DNA of 64,000 nt. Origin: Morinoia aosen (lineage: Eukaryota > Arthropoda > Malacostraca > Amphipoda > Talitridae). A program made the position numbers and the translations under genes. The stretch is taken from contig CM059576.1 in the NCBI GenBank assembly GCA_030386875.1, forward strand, positions 18,418,058-18,482,057. The letters are read 5' to 3'. Positions within the stretch are counted from its first letter, which is position 1. Each line of letters begins with the position of its first letter. Shown here piece after piece: positions 44,722 through 55,419 of this stretch. The notes beneath the pieces were generated by a model that did no database searches, was not told where the DNA came from, and saw nothing but the letters and a program-made list of their open reading frames with translations.

Positions 44722-45524
44722 TTCACTCTATGTATGTAAATAAAGTTTTCTTATCATTTGAAGTGTACGTACATTTTATTGAGACATTTTGTATGTATAC
44801 GAACCCATACTGACTAGATATCAATGATAGTATTAGGTAATAAGTATAGACACTGACACAACTGAACTGACACAAAAAATAAAGGTAAAAATGAGAATAC
44901 TAATGAAATCAACATTCAATGGTCGAATATCTTATTAAGAAATAAATTAGAAAGAGCAAATGTTGAGGCAGCAAATGAGAGGTGAGTAGCTAAGACCACT
45001 GACGATGTTAGCCGAGCGACAGCAAAATGAAAGATTACAAGTAGGTATCTGAAAAGTGGATACAAAGAATTCAGCACATGTGAGTCGGATTTCTGTATTA
45101 ATTTTTGTCTCATATACTTTTCGCTCAACACAAAGAAGAAACCATTCCTTCAACAGATGAACAGATTAGAACTCAGAATGGGAACAGATTAGAACTCACA
45201 TTAGCACACTTCCCCGTAGATGCTGATGCGTGGAAATATTCATTGAGACGAACTCCTCCGGTGGGAGGTCCTTTGCTTGTGTCGTCTTTAAGCTTGAAAG
45301 TAAAAGAAAAAAAGAACATAAGTGAGTATAAGGACACTTAATTATCGCATCTTGAGATTACTATATGTGTAAAAACTGACATTTAATTTGCAGAAGTCAT
45401 TAGTTACTTCCTTCAGTCGTATGTATTTCGATATTAGGTTATCTTATTCCAAAACGCTTTTACCAATAGAAAATATTATCGTTAAAATCTTGTGCTTAGA
45501 GCGTTTATTTTTCATTATAATTAA
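44722..45524. other. No gene established; one weak exon-like frame
   Basis: A + frame at 45105-45341 reads HFPVDADAWKYSLRRTPPVG and could start after a CAACAG acceptor near 45156, but no family is recognised and the evidence is thin. Confidence 0.25.
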
Positions 45525-45599
45525 TCTACCTATACCATAATAAGAGCCGCGTCCGTCCGTCGGTCGGTCGGTCGGTCGGTCGGACGCGTCGGACATTTT
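45525..45599 (+). other. Helitron-like 5' terminal sequence
   Basis: TCTACCTATACCATAATAAG begins after a host A and is followed by GAGCCGCGTCCGTCCGTC and a run of GGTC repeats. The same GAGCCGC-TTCCGTCCGTCC stretch follows the 5' end at 60586, which precedes a Helitron-type coding fragment. No 3' end was found here, since LINE sequence follows at once. Confidence 0.4.
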
Positions 45600-46235
45600 G
45601 AGAAGATAAAATTGAACCAGTAGATAAGGTAAAAAAACTTGGTGTTTGGTTTGACAAAAATATGACTCTCAATTCACACGTAGAAACAAAGTGCAACAAA
45701 ATTAACGGAACCTTAATGTTCTTTCATCGCATTAAGAACACACTTGACGAAAAATCTAGGTTATTTGTGATTCAGTTTTTAGTTTTATCGCGTCTGGACT
45801 ACTGCAGTCTAGTCTGGGGAGACTTACCTCAATACCGTCAAGAAGAGTTGCAAAAATGCGTAAACTTTGCAGCCAAAGTGGTATGTAAAGGAAATTTCAA
45901 TGAATACGTTTATGCCACCCCTCTTTTAAGAAAACTCGACTGGATCCGAATACCGAACAGATTAATGATCCAAAAAGCTCGACAAGTGTTCTCCTCTCTG
46001 TACCTCTCTCAGAGTAATGCAGATGTGGTAAAAAATTTTCCATCTATTCTCCCAAACAAAAAAATAAATCGGAGGAATTATGTCTTGGTCAGTTTCCGTT
46101 CATCTAACGCGGGACAAAAAGCTCTCTCAGTTTCTGGAGCTTTTTGTGGAACAAGCTTCCCAGCAAATCAAAAACTCTAAAACTGTAAAACAATTTAGAG
46201 TAAATGTGTCACGTCATTTCGCATCTCTGTCATAG
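45600..46235 (+). pseudogene. CR1/L2-like LINE fragment, C-terminal end of reverse transcriptase ORF
   Basis: The frame from 45600 (open from EDKIEP, with the first ATG at 45662) reads the segment downstream of the reverse transcriptase catalytic core: KKLGVWFD, then LSRLDYCSLVWGDLP, then a CVNFAAKVV helix, then LLRKLDWIRIPNRLM and KARQVF. These are hallmarks of the C-terminal tail of CR1/L2/Rex-type LINE ORF2 proteins. Near 46140-46160 a frameshift moves the tail into another frame that reads LWNKLPS and then TVKQFRVNVSRHFASLS before TAG at 46233-46235. The endonuclease and the YXDD catalytic part are absent: a typical 5'-truncated, dead LINE copy. Confidence 0.75.
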
Positions 46236-47139
46236 GACCTGCAGCATTTTGGTGTGAATTTCCCATTTACCTGCAATTTTAATTTTCATGAAATTTGCGT
46301 TAGAAAGTTAGAAATTTTCTCAATTAACTATTGCTAAGCCATTCTATAATATTCATCTTACTTATTTCTGTCGACTATAATGAGCACCACCGCATTCAGT
46401 TCAATGCACCGGACTGAAGGTCGTTTTTCCATAATTAGGAGTATTTCCTCATCTTTATTTCTTTTTTCTCCTTTCTGTATTCATATTTAACATCCGTATG
46501 ACAAACAGACTCTGAAATTCGTTTTGTGTGTATAACAATATACAGGTTTATAGATGTGAGGGTTGTGCTATGTTTTTAATGAATTAAATTATGGCCAACG
46601 TTGTCTCACTATTTCAAAATCATTCTCGAAAATGTTTCAATCGATTTCTGCTGAGCTAGGGGAAGGGGTAATTAAGCATTTGTTTCAGCGCACACTAGCA
46701 CTGAACTTTCAAATCAAAAAACTCTAAAGTTCCGTAATTGAAATTATCACTGTTAACTATTGTTTAATCTACGTATACGTGCCAAACTTTGTAAATATTC
46801 GCCACTCAGATGTGATATCCGGCCACAATGTTACTCCATTTTATCCCATGTACACATGTCCGTATAATGCTGAAGAGAATACCGATAAGGTGTGAACCCC
46901 GAGATGTTTTCTTTGCTGTTGTGTTGTTCCTTGACTCTAACCTGAGTTTTCTTGGAAATTTCTATGAGGAAATTAGAAAGCATTTCATTTATCCGTTTTT
47001 AGAAGTCTTTTATTATATTTCTTATTTTTCCTCGGGTTTTTTCTTACGATTACACAAAGCTTGACTGTCAATTTACATGTAGCAAGAGCAAGATTGTTTT
47101 TTATGTTTATTAATATTTTTATTTTTCTTTTATTCATTT
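46236..47139. other. No gene seen
   Basis: A+T-rich sequence, possibly including the LINE 3' untranslated region in its first part. No poly-A tail or simple-repeat tail marks its end clearly. Confidence 0.35.
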
Positions 47140-47149
47140 TCAATACGTG

Positions 47150-47295
47150 TATATATATATATGAATGTGTGTGTGTACGTGTGTGCATGTGTTTGCATGT
47201 GTGCGCACGCAAATATGAATGTCTATGTATCTGTGTGCACATGTACACGTTCGCTGATTTATATATACACACACATATGCATATATATGTTTCTA
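47150..47295. repeat. TA/TG microsatellite region
   Basis: TATATATATATGAATGTGTG and later ACACACACATATGCATATAT runs. The open frames on both strands arise from this. Confidence 0.75.
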
Positions 47296-47449
47296 TTTCT
47301 ATTTTTAGCGTAACAGCAAAACCTCAAGACACATTACATTTTACCTAAAGCTCTGCGATCAGTTAACACTGAACCAAATTTCAAAAATAAATAAATTGAT
47401 TGCGCTTGCTTGAGGATTCATAAATAGCTCTACCACGACCCCGAAGGGC

Positions 47450-47856
47450 ATTTCTGTGAATAGAAAAAATTAAGAGTATCAACACACAAATGAAATAAAG
47501 CGCTCGTGAAAAAATTATCCCTATGTCCGTATGCTGAACAAGCCAAGAGTTTCATTTTTGCGTGTAAGTCTGTTTACGCGTTTCTGAATAGAACAAATGA
47601 AGAATATGGGCAGACAAATTAAATAGCGCTCGTGAAAAATGGTAAAAAATTATCAGCTCTCTGTACGTATGCTGAACAAGCCATGATTTTCATTTTGTGT
47701 GTAAGTTTGTTTACGCGTTTCTGAATAGAACAAATGAAGAATATGGGCAGACAAATTAAATAGCGCTCGTGAAAAATGGTGAAAAATTATCAGCTCTCTG
47801 TACGTATGCTGAACAAGCCATGATTTTCATTTTGTGTGTAAGTTTGTTTACGCGTC
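47450..47856 (+). repeat. 137-bp tandem repeat, three units
   Basis: Unit starts are at about 47450 (diverged), 47581 and 47718. Units two and three are almost identical and contain TTTCTGAATAGAACAAATGA, TAGCGCTCGTGAAAAATGG and TATGCTGAACAAGCCATGA. Confidence 0.85.
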
Positions 47857-48159
47857 TCTTCTCTAGATGGGCGTGTTGTGTTGCGTGATGTTCTTTATAA
47901 ATTACTTTGTGACTAACTTTTTCTCAATACTTGATAGTCATTTACAACGGTGTGTTTCGAGCAGCTTTGGTATATTTTTTTTGTCTTTTCTTACTTGTGG
48001 TTCAAAAAATCATTTAGGAATTCCGAAGAATTCTCTAGTAGTATTTTAAAATATATATAAGTTGTCAGCCATCTCTTGGGACATAAAATATCCGTTAAAT
48101 GATATTTTTGAATTAAATAGCCCATGGCATGGTTAATCTATTTTGCAAGCCACGTCTGG

Positions 48160-48310
48160 CGTGTCTATTAATTAGTACGCCTAGTAAGGTTTACCTATTT
48201 GTGCGCCTCGCATAGTTTGTGTATTAGTACACCTCGTATGGTTTGTCTATTACAAGACTACGTATAGTCTGTCTATTAGTACTCCTCGTATAGTACGTTT
48301 GTCTAATGCC
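48160..48310 (+). repeat. Degenerate ~31-bp repeat
   Basis: About five loose copies of a stretch like GTCTATTAGTACGCCTCGTA-TAGTTT. Confidence 0.6.
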
Positions 48311-48724
48311 GTCTTCTATTAAGAAATTTTTAAAATACAATATGTTTGTCATGTATCTCATATGCCAACCTTTTTGGAAATATACGGTTTTTCTTTTCTT
48401 TTTTCTTTTCTTGTTACCCTGCATAGTGGCGATGCAGGTAAGAAAGGCAGTGTGCAAATTTTGCCTACCTCATCTCCATGTATATCATAATTTTGCGATT
48501 TGGAGCATAGTAATTGAATCAACCATTGTAATTTCGTTGAATTGGTGCATACTTATTTGATTCTTATCTATGCTTCGCAGGGTAGGCGCTGCCTACTTTG
48601 CCTACTCAGAAGACACCTGAGTAATCCCGTCATAAATGAAGGGATTCGATATTGTCAATATAGAAATCTTCCAGATGTGGATGCCAAACAAATATATCCA
48701 TCCTAATAGTACCCGCGATTAAAA

Positions 48725-48850
48725 CATTAATGTGCTTGTGCACTGGTCAAACTCGTATCACAGGTACGGTCATTAAGTATCCTATCAAGAGCGTGAAATG
48801 GAGACAGACCAACCAAAAAAGACAGACCAACCAATTTAATTTCTTCAATA
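48725..48850 (-). repeat. R-B family fragment, reverse orientation
   Basis: Read on the minus strand this matches part of 30590-30690 and 4667-4760. On the plus strand GTGCACTGGTCAAACTCGTATCACAG and ACGGTCATT are followed by an ACCAACCAATTTAAT stretch. Confidence 0.55.
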
Positions 48851-49079
48851 CTAAATTGAATATTGTAACAACGAAAGAAAAATTATGCGCAGGAACTTTG
48901 TATTTTACTGTATAAGAATAATCTACACTATAAAGGGTGTTTTTTTGTACGGACAAATTTCAACCATAAGTCTATAAAGTAAAAAAAATCGGTTTTTGCG
49001 AAGGATAAAATGACAAAAACTACTTAGCTTTCGAGTTACAGGGACTTAAAAAACTTTAAAACTCAAAGTAGGATACCAC

Positions 49080-49190
49080 TAGGGTTTGCATCCAGGGATC
49101 CCGAGATCCGGGATGATTTTTGGCTGAAATTTCCCTGTCCGGGAATTCCTACTTTCCCGGAAATTCCCGGGACATAACATATATATTTAA
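49080..49190. repeat. Short CCCGGGAATT-type palindromic cluster
   Basis: GGGATCCCGAGATCCGGGAT followed by CCGGGAATTCC and TTCCCGGAAATTCCCGGGA is a cluster of overlapping short palindromes. Its origin is unknown. Confidence 0.45.
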
Positions 49191-49274
49191 AGATATTAGC
49201 GAGAAAATAATTCAAAATCTTGCTGCTTAATATGATTAATCACTTAGAGAACTAAAGATAGGACTTTCCCCTAT

Positions 49275-49405
49275 GTACCCCTATACCCAACAGAGAAAAT
49301 CGCCACCAGCGCCGCCGGGACTCGAACCCGGGTTTGCCCGCACGGAGGCGGGTCCGAAAGCCACACGGCTATGGCGGTCCGAAAGCCCACGAGAAGAATT
49401 AAAAT
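49275..49405 (-). mobile_element. tRNA-derived SINE head
   Basis: On the minus strand a Box-A-like TAGCCGTGTGGC is followed by a possible anticodon arm (CCCGC...GCGGG) and a perfect Box B GGTTCGAGTCC in a five-pair T-arm (CCGGG-TTCGAGT-CCCGG). The acceptor stem does not pair well and no intact tRNA can be folded, so this is a SINE promoter region, not a tRNA gene. The stretch GGCTTTCGGACC is present twice at its start. The tail would extend leftward on the plus map. Confidence 0.6.
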
Positions 49406-51298
49406 AGCATAAATGTAATCGGAGTCACACTCGCACAAACTAATTTAAGTTTATAAATTTACCTGAACTATTCTGGCCACTTGGAAGTTGAACGCTGGAC
49501 TTGACAATTCGAGTTTTCTGAAACGATTTCTTGATCTTTCATGCCTATGAGTTCCTAACTTTCTAGACAGAATTCTATAAAGTTTTTGTTTGCTGTTAAT
49601 GCTCTTGCTCGGAAACGATTTCATGAGCTCGATAACACTCTCCATTTTTAGAAAAGAAATAATTCACAAAATGTCAAGGAACACTTTTCTATTTACTGAA
49701 TACCCACAAGTTTTGATCTTTGATGAGTCAAATTTTAGATGATGATCTGCTGTCACTAATGGAAAGGACAACCTGACACCAAAACGCTAGTCATAAAACT
49801 AACGCAGTATGCATGGAGCAACAAGACATCCTAATCCAAAGTGCAAATGCAGGAGGGATCTCAAAACAAACCGAGCGCATGGCCTCTGAGTCTCAAAAAC
49901 ATTTCGGGGCTTGGTCAGCAGACATTTGTAGTGTCAGCAAAGTGGACAGCTAGACGCCGTCCACTCACAAACATTTGTTTTGAGTCAGATTAAGAGTCTC
50001 ACTTTAAATATGAAGTAAAGAACAGAATTGTTTCTTTCCAATATAAGTTGTACAGCTTCATATGCGAAAACTGAAATCTGTAACCCATCCGTTCTTTCTT
50101 AGAAGTTAAAAACTTCAACGAAACTTACACATACCAAAGAAAACGTTACACTGAAAAATCTGTATCTCCAAAATGCTGATACGATGGATCTATACATTGG
50201 GCTGTGAGAAAGATTGAATAGTACATTAAAGTGCTTAGAGTAGAATTTGAAATAAATTTATTCAAAACATAAAAATTAATTCGGCAGTTTTATACATACG
50301 GCGAGTGAGCCTGTAAAAATTTGCGGTTCATAAAAATTTGCGGTTCAAAGCATGGTTCTCCCTCCTAAGAATGTATTCTTGAAACGTTCAGAACTTTTTT
50401 ATTTCATTCATCCATCAATTTGACTCTTTAAAAAACAATACAATGGCCAAATTTTCTTACGTAAAGCTATTAATTTGTAATAAAAAATGCAAAAAACCCG
50501 TCAATATTGAACTAGACGCATCGTAAACGGCTGTTGAAGTGAAATAAATGTTGGAAAAAGTACCCCAAAAATACCTGAGCATACATCCTCAAATAAGGCG
50601 TGGAGGTAGCGAAACAGATACGTTAAGAATGACGTAAATAAAAAAACGTATTAGCCTGTACGGAAATCGAAACACAAAAATCGTAGCGGATGTATATGCA
50701 TAAACGCCTAAATCACCTGATTCAAAGACATATGAAAAAAACAGGCAGTCAATAATGATTTGTTATGCACTGCCATAAATTACTTTATCATAAATATTTC
50801 CTCGTAATAATCATTCAATCTAATTTTGGAAAATATAAAAACCAAACCAATTGTGTGAAAGACCATTTGATTGGTTTAACTCTTAAATAAAATGAAAACA
50901 AAAGAAAAAACAAGGTTACACAACTTGTATCGACACAGTAACCGCGAGGAGAAACAAACAATGCGTTCAGGGTTCAACAAATTCTTGAAAAAGAAGTAGA
51001 AATTATGTTATAGGTTTTCTAGGGTTTAACGATAGTGCATAAGCACAGGACAAATTAAATATACATTAAAAAGGCTTGAATAGCGATCAAAATATAGCTC
51101 GATAGAACAGAAAAAACGTAGGTTTTGATTCTCGGGAAATTTTGATATAGAAAATGATATGACTCTGAGGTTAATTTTATTTGTTTTCAATTTCCCATGC
51201 CTTCTTTTGTCATGAAAGGGTCTGTTCATTGTAAGTGAAGTTGAGGATAATATTATTTCGAATTCTTAGGATAGGATGTTTTGACAACGCGCGAGATA
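49406..51298. other. No gene seen
   Basis: About 1.9 kb of A+T-rich sequence without recognisable coding or repeat features. Short frames (49451-49645 and 51026-51229, both minus) are unremarkable. Confidence 0.4.
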
Positions 51299-52765
51299 CG
51301 AGTCGGTAAACTTAAGTTTTTTTGAGGGCGCGCGAGTCGGATAGGCTCAACGCAGAATTTCTCTATTTTTTCGAAAACCGTTGAGGCCGTGGTCGTGTGT
51401 AGGACACCGTACTACTGAAAATGTTTCACTCTTTCATTTGAGAGTAATTTTAAGTCGATGGGTGCATCCGTTCGAAAGTTACGAGTCGGTAAACTTAAGT
51501 TTTTTGAGGGCGCGCGAGTCGGATGGGCTCAACATAGAATTTCTCTATTTTTTCGAAAACCGTTGAGACCGTGGTCGTGTGTAGGACACCGTACTACTGG
51601 AAATGTTTCACTCTTTCATTTGAGAGTAATTTTAAGTCGATGGGTGCATTCGTTCGAAAGTTACGAGTCGGTAAACTCAAGTTTTTTGAGGGCGCGCGAG
51701 TCGGAGAGGCTCAACGCAGAATTTCTCTATTTTTTCGAAAACCGTTGAGGCCGTGGTCGTGTGTAGGACACCGTACTACTGAAAATGTTTCACTCTTTCA
51801 TTTGAGAGTAATTTGAAGTCGATGGGTGCATCCGTTCGAAAGTTACGAGTCGGTAAACTTAAGTTTTTTGAGGGCGCGCGAGTCGGACAGGCTCAACGCA
51901 GAGTTTCTCTATTTTTTCGAAAACCGTTGAGGCCGTGGTCGTGTGTAGGACACCGTACTACTGGAAATATTTCACTCTTTCATTTGAGAGTAATTTGAAG
52001 TCGATGGGTGCATCCGTTCCACAGTTACGAGTCGAAAAACTTGAGTTTTTTTGAGGGCGCGCGAGTCGGATAGGCTCAACGCAGAATTTCTCTATTTTCC
52101 CGAAAACCGTTGAGGCCGTGGTCGTGAGTAGGACACCGTACTGCTGGAAATGTTTCATTCTTTCATTTGAGAGTAATTTTAAGTCGATGGGTGCATCCGT
52201 TCGAAAGTTACGAGTCGGTAAACTTAAGTTTTTTGAGGGCGCGCGAGTCGGATAGGCTCAACGCAGAATTTCTCTATTTTTTCGAAAACCGTTGAGGCCG
52301 TGGTCGTGTATAGGACACCGTACTACTGGAAATGTTTCACTCTTTCATTTGAGAGTAATTTGAAGTCGATGGGTGCATTCGTTCGAAAGTTACGAGTCGG
52401 TAAACTTAAGTTTTTTGAGGGCGCGCGAGTCGGATAGGCTCAACGCAGAATTTCTCTATTTTCTCGAAAACCGTTGAGGCCGTGGTCGTGTGTAGGACAC
52501 CGTACTACTGGAAATGTTTCAGTCTTTCATTTGAGAGAAATTTGAAGTCGATGGGTGCATCCGTTCGAAAGTTACGAGTCGGTAATCTTAAGTTTTTTGA
52601 GGGCGCGCGAGTCGGATAGGCTCAATGCAGAATTTCTCTATTTTTTCGAAAACCGTTGAGGCCGTGGTCGTGTGTAGGACACCGTACTACTGGAAATGTT
52701 TCACTCTTTCATTTGAGAGTAATTTGAAGTCGATGGGTGCATCCGTTCGAAAGTTACGAGTCGGT
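51299..52765 (+). repeat. 182-bp satellite array, right foldback arm
   Basis: About eight units with an average spacing of about 182 bp, each starting near TTACGAGTCGGTAAACTTAA. The orientation is opposite to the left arm. Small indels in T runs (TTTTTT versus TTTTTTT) make the period slightly irregular. The short + frames here repeat the same peptide and are not genes. Confidence 0.93.
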
Positions 52766-52940
52766 AAACTTAAGTGTAAAGTCGCACGAGGTGAACTCAA
52801 GAAATCTCCAGAAATTCTGTACCTAACGGCGTTATGAAGTCCCTCTGCTGCCGCCTGCCGGTCTTCTTTACCCTGTTTTTAGGGAGAAAGAGTGCGTTCG
52901 AGTTTCCGTTCGCGCGACTGGTCGCAATTTGGCACGCCGG
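52766..52940 (-). repeat. Right terminal segment of the foldback arm
   Basis: Inverted match to 33507-33681. It retains the junction CTTAAGTGTAAAGTCGC with the satellite that was interrupted on the left. Confidence 0.75.
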
Positions 52941-53269
52941 TTTTAGAAATTCTTAAAAATTACCAAACTAGTAGCTAGATAAATAATTCCGTTTTCCTTT
53001 AGATAAAATGTATCTAGTTTTTCTTAATTTTGCTCTAATCACATTTAGAAAAATCCATTTACCGTATGCATATTCAGCTCAAATAATTTTTTACCTGCCG
53101 GCTGACGGGAAAAATCGAAAAAAATTCCACACATTATGACAGAATTACTCATAGAAACCTTAACTAACCTAATTTTATTTATTTATAGGACTAGTTATTT
53201 CTATGAAGAGGTTTGATTTCTCCTTTTGAGTGTAATTGAATCAAAATAATTGATTGATTAAAAATTAGT

Positions 53270-53600
53270 TATCGTCTCCCTTTACCACAACTAAGTTGTT
53301 CATTTAGAGGAAGGATGAAGGCACCATTTGTTATGGAGGTAAGGGAACAAGGAATCTATGCACAGATCGAGGGTGTTCCAGCAAAGGATCCCATGCGCAT
53401 AAAAACAGTAAGTTGAGAAAGTATTTTTTGAAAGAATATATAAGTTGAAAAAGACATTCAGAGGTGCTGAAAACCAGGACAACAGTGAACCGAAAAACGA
53501 TGGCTTTTAACATCAGAAAAATATTTTATTTCAACAAAAAGAAGACCTACCTACTCTAAGCTAAGGCACTTACACATTTTCTAGCTGGGTATTGAATCAC
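53270..53600 (-). repeat. Dispersed repeat R-A, copy 2
   Basis: On the minus strand it ends GTGGTAAAGGGAGAC, like GTGGTAAAAGGAGGC at 3324. It also shares CCATAACAAATGGTGCCTTC and ACTGTTGTCCTGGTTTTCAG with the copies at 61862-62563. Confidence 0.6.
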
Positions 53601-53754
53601 AAAATGACTCATCCACCTGTTCCCAGCAAGATAGTATTATTTATAATCCGTCATTGAGAGCTTTTGAGTTCGGACAATCAAGAATGTGAAATCAAAGCAT
53701 TGGAGCAACTACTTTACAATACTGTTACATAGGATCGGTTCCAAGGTCTCTAAT

Positions 53755-54385
53755 AAAAATATTTATAATCCGGCTTAGGGATTTTTTTGGGACAAGGTTG
53801 TGAAATCAGTGCTATAGTGCAATTTTTTCCCAATACCGAATTTCTGTAGTTCCCAAAAAACCGTTAGGGTCGTGTGTACAATATGGAAAGAGAGAATGTT
53901 TCATTCTTTCATTTGAAAGTAATTTGAAGTCGATGATGCTCTCATTCAAAAGTTAAAACCGGGTCAACTTGAGTTTTTCGACGGCGCGCGAGTCGTAGAG
54001 GCTTATCGATGAATTTCTGTAGTTCCCAGAATACCCTTAGGATTGTGTGTACAATATGGAAAGAGAAATGTTTTACTAATTCATTTGGGAGTAATTTGAA
54101 GTCGATGGGTGCATCCTTTCAAAAGTTAGAAGCGGGTCAACTTGAGTTTTTTGACGGCGCGCGAGTCGGAGAGGCTTATCGATGAATTTCTGTAGTTCCC
54201 AGAAAACCGTTAGGGTTGTGTGTACAATATAGAAAAGATATTAAAATAATAAAATAAAATTTATTTTCTAAAATAAAAGTATATTTTATTTTTAAAATAA
54301 TAAAAATATTTATAATCCGGCTTAGGGATTTTTTTGGGACAAGGTTGTGAAATCAGTGCTATAGTGCAATTTTTTCCCAGTACCG
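53755..54385 (+). repeat. Direct duplication enclosing a diverged satellite relic
   Basis: The stretch 53755-53838 (containing TTTATAATCCGGCTTAGGGA and GGTTGTGAAATCAGTGCTAT) recurs at 54299-54382 with almost no change. A more diverged third version lies near 53637-53755. The two good copies bracket 53860-54235. Confidence 0.75.
53860..54235 (+). repeat. Diverged relatives of the 182-bp satellite
   Basis: About two units carry the same skeleton as the foldback arrays: an AAAACCGTTAGG-TCGTGTGTA block, TTCATTTGAAAGTAATTTGA, then AGTCGATG, then a GGGTCAACTTGAGTTTTT block, GACGGCGCGCGAGTCG and GAGGCTTATCGATGAATTTC. Many substitutions are shared by both units, so this is a distinct older subfamily. 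Confidence 0.75.
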
Positions 54386-54598
54386 AAACAATTGATCGGT
54401 CCCAAGGTCCCATACTAACAATAAAAAACCAACATTGTCCCAAGAGAAGCTTGCTGCCTGGGAACAGTCAAAATTTATGTACTAGTGTTTCGTTGCTACA
54501 GAGGCAGGAAAGAAATTCATTCGTGACGTTTCCTTCCTCATGCAATCGGCAAATTTATGCGTCAGTTATGAGAAGTTATTCCGAGTCACTGATGGATG

Positions 54599-54858
54599 CT
54601 AATTCTGATGAGCTTTTGGAAGATTTCCAGACGCCAGACCGTAACTGAACAACAAGGTGTACATGGCTGGGGGCAAATGAATGCCTGAGAGCGTATCTCT
54701 GTCTACTATAAATACTGACCACTTCTCTATCTTCCGGCGCACGCGTCCTTCTCCTGTGGTTCTGATGCCCTTTTCTCGCAGATCGGCCACCAGCCTCTCC
54801 AACTTCGCGTCGTCCGGCCTGAACCATTTTTCATAGTTCAGCGTCAGTACTTTGTACC
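54599..54858 (-). CDS. Possible host exon, unknown product
   Basis: A minus-strand frame runs from a plausible splice acceptor (pyrimidine-rich, ending CCTTGCAG, cut at 54858) to a stop at 54599. It reads about 85 residues with segments such as NYEKWFRPDDAKLERL and RVRRKIEKWSVFIVD. The local G+C content is clearly above its surroundings, as expected for coding DNA. An ATG at 54868 lies just before the acceptor. No family is recognised, and a second minus frame overlaps most of it, so the reading frame is uncertain. It could equally be a fragment of a transposon or viral gene. Confidence 0.3.
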
Positions 54859-54924
54859 TGCAAGGCATGAGACGGATGACTACAAACTTAAGGTAGCGCT
54901 CACATTGTGTGTGAGAGGGAACTG

Positions 54925-55412
54925 CAGGCCGTGATAAAGGCCCCGACTGCCGTCAGCCGCACTTGCAAGAAGTTCAGGTGCGGGCTGTGGCAGCTCACGG
55001 TCAAGGTAGACCATAGCAAGATATACGCACCGTGTATGTGTAAGTACGTCATGGGGAACAGATTTCTGGGATGATTTTTTCAGACTTCATGACGTTATAG
55101 CAGTTACTTGTCAAGGTTTTGAAGTTTTATGCTCGAGGTAAAATCTTCTCATACCTCAGAGTAGTTTTATATGTGACATTTCTTCATTCCATGAAAACTG
55201 GAAGAAGTCATGGTATGATATATTTGATTAGTATCACTTTGAATCTTAGAAAAAAAGTATTTATCATTTTTCATTACAGATGCTTTGTGCGGATAAATCC
55301 TGGAAGAGGTACCAAGATGGCCATGGAGAAAAATAGGAAAAGGTATGCAATGAACCCGAAGGTGCTCTCGTTCATCAATGGCCTCGCAGATTTTGAATGG
55401 ACTGAGATGTGA
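54925..55412 (+). pseudogene. Possible exon pair on the plus strand, unknown product
   Basis: A frame at about 54910-55042 reads LQAVIKAPTAVSRTCKKFRC and ends at a strong donor, T|GTAAGTA (55042). A second segment begins after a good acceptor, TTTTCATTACAG (55279), reads INPGRGTKMAMEKNRKRY then PKVLSFINGLADFEWTEM, and stops at 55410-55412. Joining the two at these sites does not keep both frames open, so either the splice sites are misjudged or the gene is decayed. No domain is recognised. Confidence 0.25.
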
Positions 55413-55419
55413 ACGTTGT

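Larger units (their letters stand above)
33507..52940. mobile_element. Composite foldback-type element with satellite-bearing inverted arms
   Basis: The outermost 175 bp on the left (33507-33681, starting CCGGCGTGCCAAATTGCGAC) and on the right (52766-52940, ending in its reverse complement) are near-identical in inverted orientation; I counted only a few differences. Inside each lies an array of about 182-bp repeats, also inverted: 41771-43470 on the left after the BEL insertion, 51299-52765 on the right. The centre (43471-51298) is unrelated non-coding DNA with older repeats. Long inverted arms with internal tandem repeats are typical of foldback transposons. I found no clear target-site duplication beside the CCGG ends, and no transposase, so a locally inverted satellite duplication remains possible. 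Confidence 0.6.

Noticed and set aside
49300..49380. Functional tRNA gene
   Set aside because: Box A and Box B are present, but the acceptor stem does not pair and the anticodon loop is not standard, so it is treated as a SINE head.
41771..52765. CRISPR-like array
   Set aside because: The 182-bp units are contiguous and wholly homologous, with no unique spacers, and the context is eukaryotic.
51381..52837. Series of short plus-strand frames with a repeated MGAS-RKLRVGKLKFFEGARVG peptide
   Set aside because: Read-through of the 182-bp satellite in one frame; the mirror frames occur in the left arm.
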